A stretch of DNA of 64,000 nucleotides from Flavobacterium hydrocarbonoxydans. Its GTDB lineage: Bacteria; Bacteroidota; Bacteroidia; Flavobacteriales; Flavobacteriaceae. Location of the stretch: positions 1 through 64,000 of the forward strand of contig NZ_WSTB01000005.1 in assembly GCF_009789235.1 (NCBI RefSeq), written 5' to 3'. The notes under the pieces are model-generated. The model did not search any database and was not told where the DNA came from. It saw nothing but the letters and a program-made list of their open reading frames with translations. The position numbers were made by a program, and so were the translations under genes. Of this stretch, positions 62,548-64,000 are shown one piece after another; position 1 is the stretch's first letter, and the number at the start of each line of letters is the position of its first letter.

Positions 62548-63360
62548 TTACTTTTTAGGCGTTTCTGGTATTATTTCAGGCAGCACTTTCTTTTTGTAAA
62601 GCGGGATAAAATACGAAACGGTATAATTAAACCCTATTCCGAAGTTACCATTGTAAGTTCTGTTAAAACCAGGAATATACAAATTGTCAAAACCATCGGG
62701 TTTTTTATTGGTAACCAAAGTTTTAAGCTGAACGCCAAAACCCACAAAGACATTATTAAAGACTTTGGCTTTTAAGCCTAAAGCAACCTCAATCCAGCTG
62801 GCTGATAAACCGCTGTATTTCTCTCCGGATGTCAAAGGTGGAATTGTGCCCCAATACGGATTTGGGTTGTAGATTTTATAACTGTTCAGTTGCTGGCTAA
62901 ACGTACTAAAACCTCCACGTAAGCCCACAGTTAGCAGGTTTTCCATATCCAGCCAGTTTTCGTACATATTGTAATCAAAACCTGCTTTGATGTATGTACC
63001 GGTTGCGGTAGAGTTTAATCGGTCGTCGTCTGTGGTTTTATCTTCGATACCAAGTTCGGCAGCCAGATAGTATTTTTTCGTCAGACGAAAATCTCCGGTA
63101 AACTCAACACCTTTATAATCTTTATCATAAAAACCACGGGTAAGCTTGTACAAATCAACACCTACACGCAGACCGTAACGATCTGTTTTAGGAGGAATAC
63201 TGTCTTTTTTTGCTTCCTGAGCGTTATTGTTTGCTGCAGATTTTGGTTTTTCCTGAACAATTTCTTTTGCTTCTTTTGTAGCGGGTGTTTCCTGGGCCTG
63301 AACCAAAAACATCGAAAACAATAAACAAATACTAGAAAAATATTTTAACATGTGTTTCAT
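62548..63360 (-). CDS. DUF6048-like exported protein
   Basis: 270 residues from MKHMLKYF (63360). A signal peptide (about 1-23) is followed by a Glu/Lys/Ala-rich linker and an outer-membrane-protein-like beta-barrel (about 55-265, GLRVGVDLYKLTRGFYDKDYKGVEFTGDFR, FVGFGVQLKTLV, NFGIGFNYTVSYFIPLYKKK). I recognise the flavobacterial DUF6048 type. The start overlaps the DUF6452 gene by 29 bp. Confidence 0.78.
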   Translation of the reverse strand: MKHMLKYFSSICLLFSMFLVQAQETPATKEAKEIVQEKPKSAANNNAQEAKKDSIPPKTDRYGLRVGVDLYKLTRGFYDKDYKGVEFTGDFRLTKKYYLAAELGIEDKTTDDDRLNSTATGTYIKAGFDYNMYENWLDMENLLTVGLRGGFSTFSQQLNSYKIYNPNPYWGTIPPLTSGEKYSGLSASWIEVALGLKAKVFNNVFVGFGVQLKTLVTNKKPDGFDNLYIPGFNRTYNGNFGIGFNYTVSYFIPLYKKKVLPEIIPETPKK

Positions 63361-63865
63361 TTTCGAATTCGACATTAGGATTAAATAAACTGATATTACT
63401 TATCCAATAGCTATTGGCATCTTCGTCTCCAGCGCGTTCAATTGAAGTTAAAGTGTAAATGGTTTTGAAACCGCAGGCTCTCGACACATATTCATTTCTT
63501 CTGGTATAATTAAACGTCAGTACATCAGTGTTGCTTTGAGCAGGATTTGTGGAGCTAAAATTTGATATAAAACTATAGGTTACTGCATCTTTTGTTGGGT
63601 CTAACGGAATTAAAACCTGATTGGCATTTGTGGTATATTTTAAGTCATCCGTAGTAGCGGTTTCGTTAAAAACAATCCCGTTTTCTACACCATCACCCTG
63701 AATTTTCAAACGTGTAGCACTTTTCGCAACTGATGTTCTGTCGGCATAGAAAAAAGAAATCAACATTCTGGATGTTGTGGGTGTATTCGCATCGCAAATG
63801 TCGTCTTTTTCACAACTAGAAAGACCAAAAGTGAAGACCAATAAAAGAGCAATTATTTTTTTCAT
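63332..63865 (-). CDS. DUF6452-like lipoprotein
   Basis: 177 residues with a lipoprotein signal (LSSC, Cys18). CEKDDICDANTPTTSRMLISFFYADRTSVAKSATRLKIQGDG and the C-terminal RACGFKTIYTLTSIER are its marks; I associate the pattern with DUF6452, which regularly sits between rlmD and DUF6048 genes in flavobacteria. Probably envelope-associated. Function is unknown. Confidence 0.78.
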   Translation of the reverse strand: MKKIIALLLVFTFGLSSCEKDDICDANTPTTSRMLISFFYADRTSVAKSATRLKIQGDGVENGIVFNETATTDDLKYTTNANQVLIPLDPTKDAVTYSFISNFSSTNPAQSNTDVLTFNYTRRNEYVSRACGFKTIYTLTSIERAGDEDANSYWISNISLFNPNVEFENETHVKIFF

Positions 63866-63877
63866 TGAATAGTTTTA

Positions 63878-64000
63878 TTATCGAAGTTCTAAAAGTACAA
63901 CATTTTCGACATGATGCGTTTGCGGAAACATATCAACCGGACGAACACGTGTTACTTTGTATTTTTCATCCATCAAAGCCAAATCACGAGCTTGTGTAGC
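63878..64000 (-). CDS. rlmD: 23S rRNA (uracil-5)-methyltransferase RlmD, C-terminal fragment (cut by window end)
   Basis: The last 40 codons of a gene that continues past the window. The reading ends DMFPQTHHVENVVLLELR before TAA at 63878-63880. VDMFPxTxHVExV is the C-terminal signature of the TrmA/RumA (RlmC/D) family of SAM-dependent tRNA/rRNA m5U methyltransferases, which modify U1939. The stop is 12 bp before the DUF6452 start, so the three genes form an operon. Confidence 0.85.
   Translation of the reverse strand, partial: ATQARDLALMDEKYKVTRVRPVDMFPQTHHVENVVLLELR

Overview
The window is a 64-kb chromosomal stretch from a member of the Bacteroidota, most likely a Flavobacterium or close relative. 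The evidence is low GC with AT-rich leaders and no clear Shine-Dalgarno sequences, and several TAnnTTTG -7 promoter boxes. The gene content also fits: TonB-dependent receptors with a carboxypeptidase-like regulatory domain, a BatA-type protein, many small lipoproteins, a short SerA, and families largely confined to flavobacteria (DUF6048/DUF6452, DUF6146, DUF6787). Intergenic gaps are full of Flavobacterium-style repeats (heptamer microsatellites and 'cgcagattt' or 'gcaaagacgcagaggcgcaaag' boilerplate). I see no rRNA, tRNA, CRISPR array, insertion sequence or prophage.

Layout. 1-4.7 kb (minus): a truncated antitoxin-like fragment, an esterase, a small membrane protein, a dihydroorotase homologue without its metal-binding HxH, and a BatA/vWA membrane protein. 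5-7.7 kb: a lactonase and a DEAD-box helicase converging on a shared terminator. 7.8-14.2 kb (minus): a five-gene operon (HEAT protein, processive GT2 synthase, TPR/YaiO beta-barrel protein, DUF4838 glycosidase-like protein, receiver protein without its phospho-acceptor Asp). It resembles a synthase-dependent exopolysaccharide system. 14.2-23.3 kb: housekeeping genes (TIGR02757, LolD-like ATPase, methionine aminopeptidase, DUF proteins, serA, serC, acyl-CoA reductase) and a divergent ferredoxin. 23.7-29 kb (plus): accessory genes, namely an AT-rich orphan with a nuclease-like motif, an SRPBCC protein, a DUF11 + leucine-rich-repeat lipoprotein and a carboxypeptidase-regulatory-like exported protein. 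29-33 kb: a TonB-dependent receptor and ychF.

33.6-44.4 kb (plus): a TIGR02117 protein, lipoprotein, YihY-type membrane protein, FMN reductase, transglutaminase, pncB, parE, lipoprotein and parC. 44.5-53.7 kb (minus): an imelysin-like/di-heme peroxidase fusion, PhoX-like lipoprotein, exonuclease, CBS/DUF294 regulator, small lipoprotein, DUF1572, pentapeptide-repeat protein, DUF6095 and murQ. 53.9-59.1 kb: an array of eleven 21-bp tandem repeats, then two paralogous AraC-type regulators joined end to end and an outer-membrane TonB-type receptor. 59.3-64 kb: a ZIP transporter, a methyltransferase, a THUMP RNA methyltransferase, and the rlmD(partial)-DUF6452-DUF6048 cluster.

The most novel-looking material is the exopolysaccharide-like operon with its degenerate receiver, the palindromic 21-bp array upstream of the AraC pair, a four-copy family of structured intergenic elements, a promoter module duplicated in front of two accessory genes, and the orphan Cys-rich nuclease-like protein at 23.8-24.9 kb. 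Family names come from recognition of sequence patterns; no search was run.
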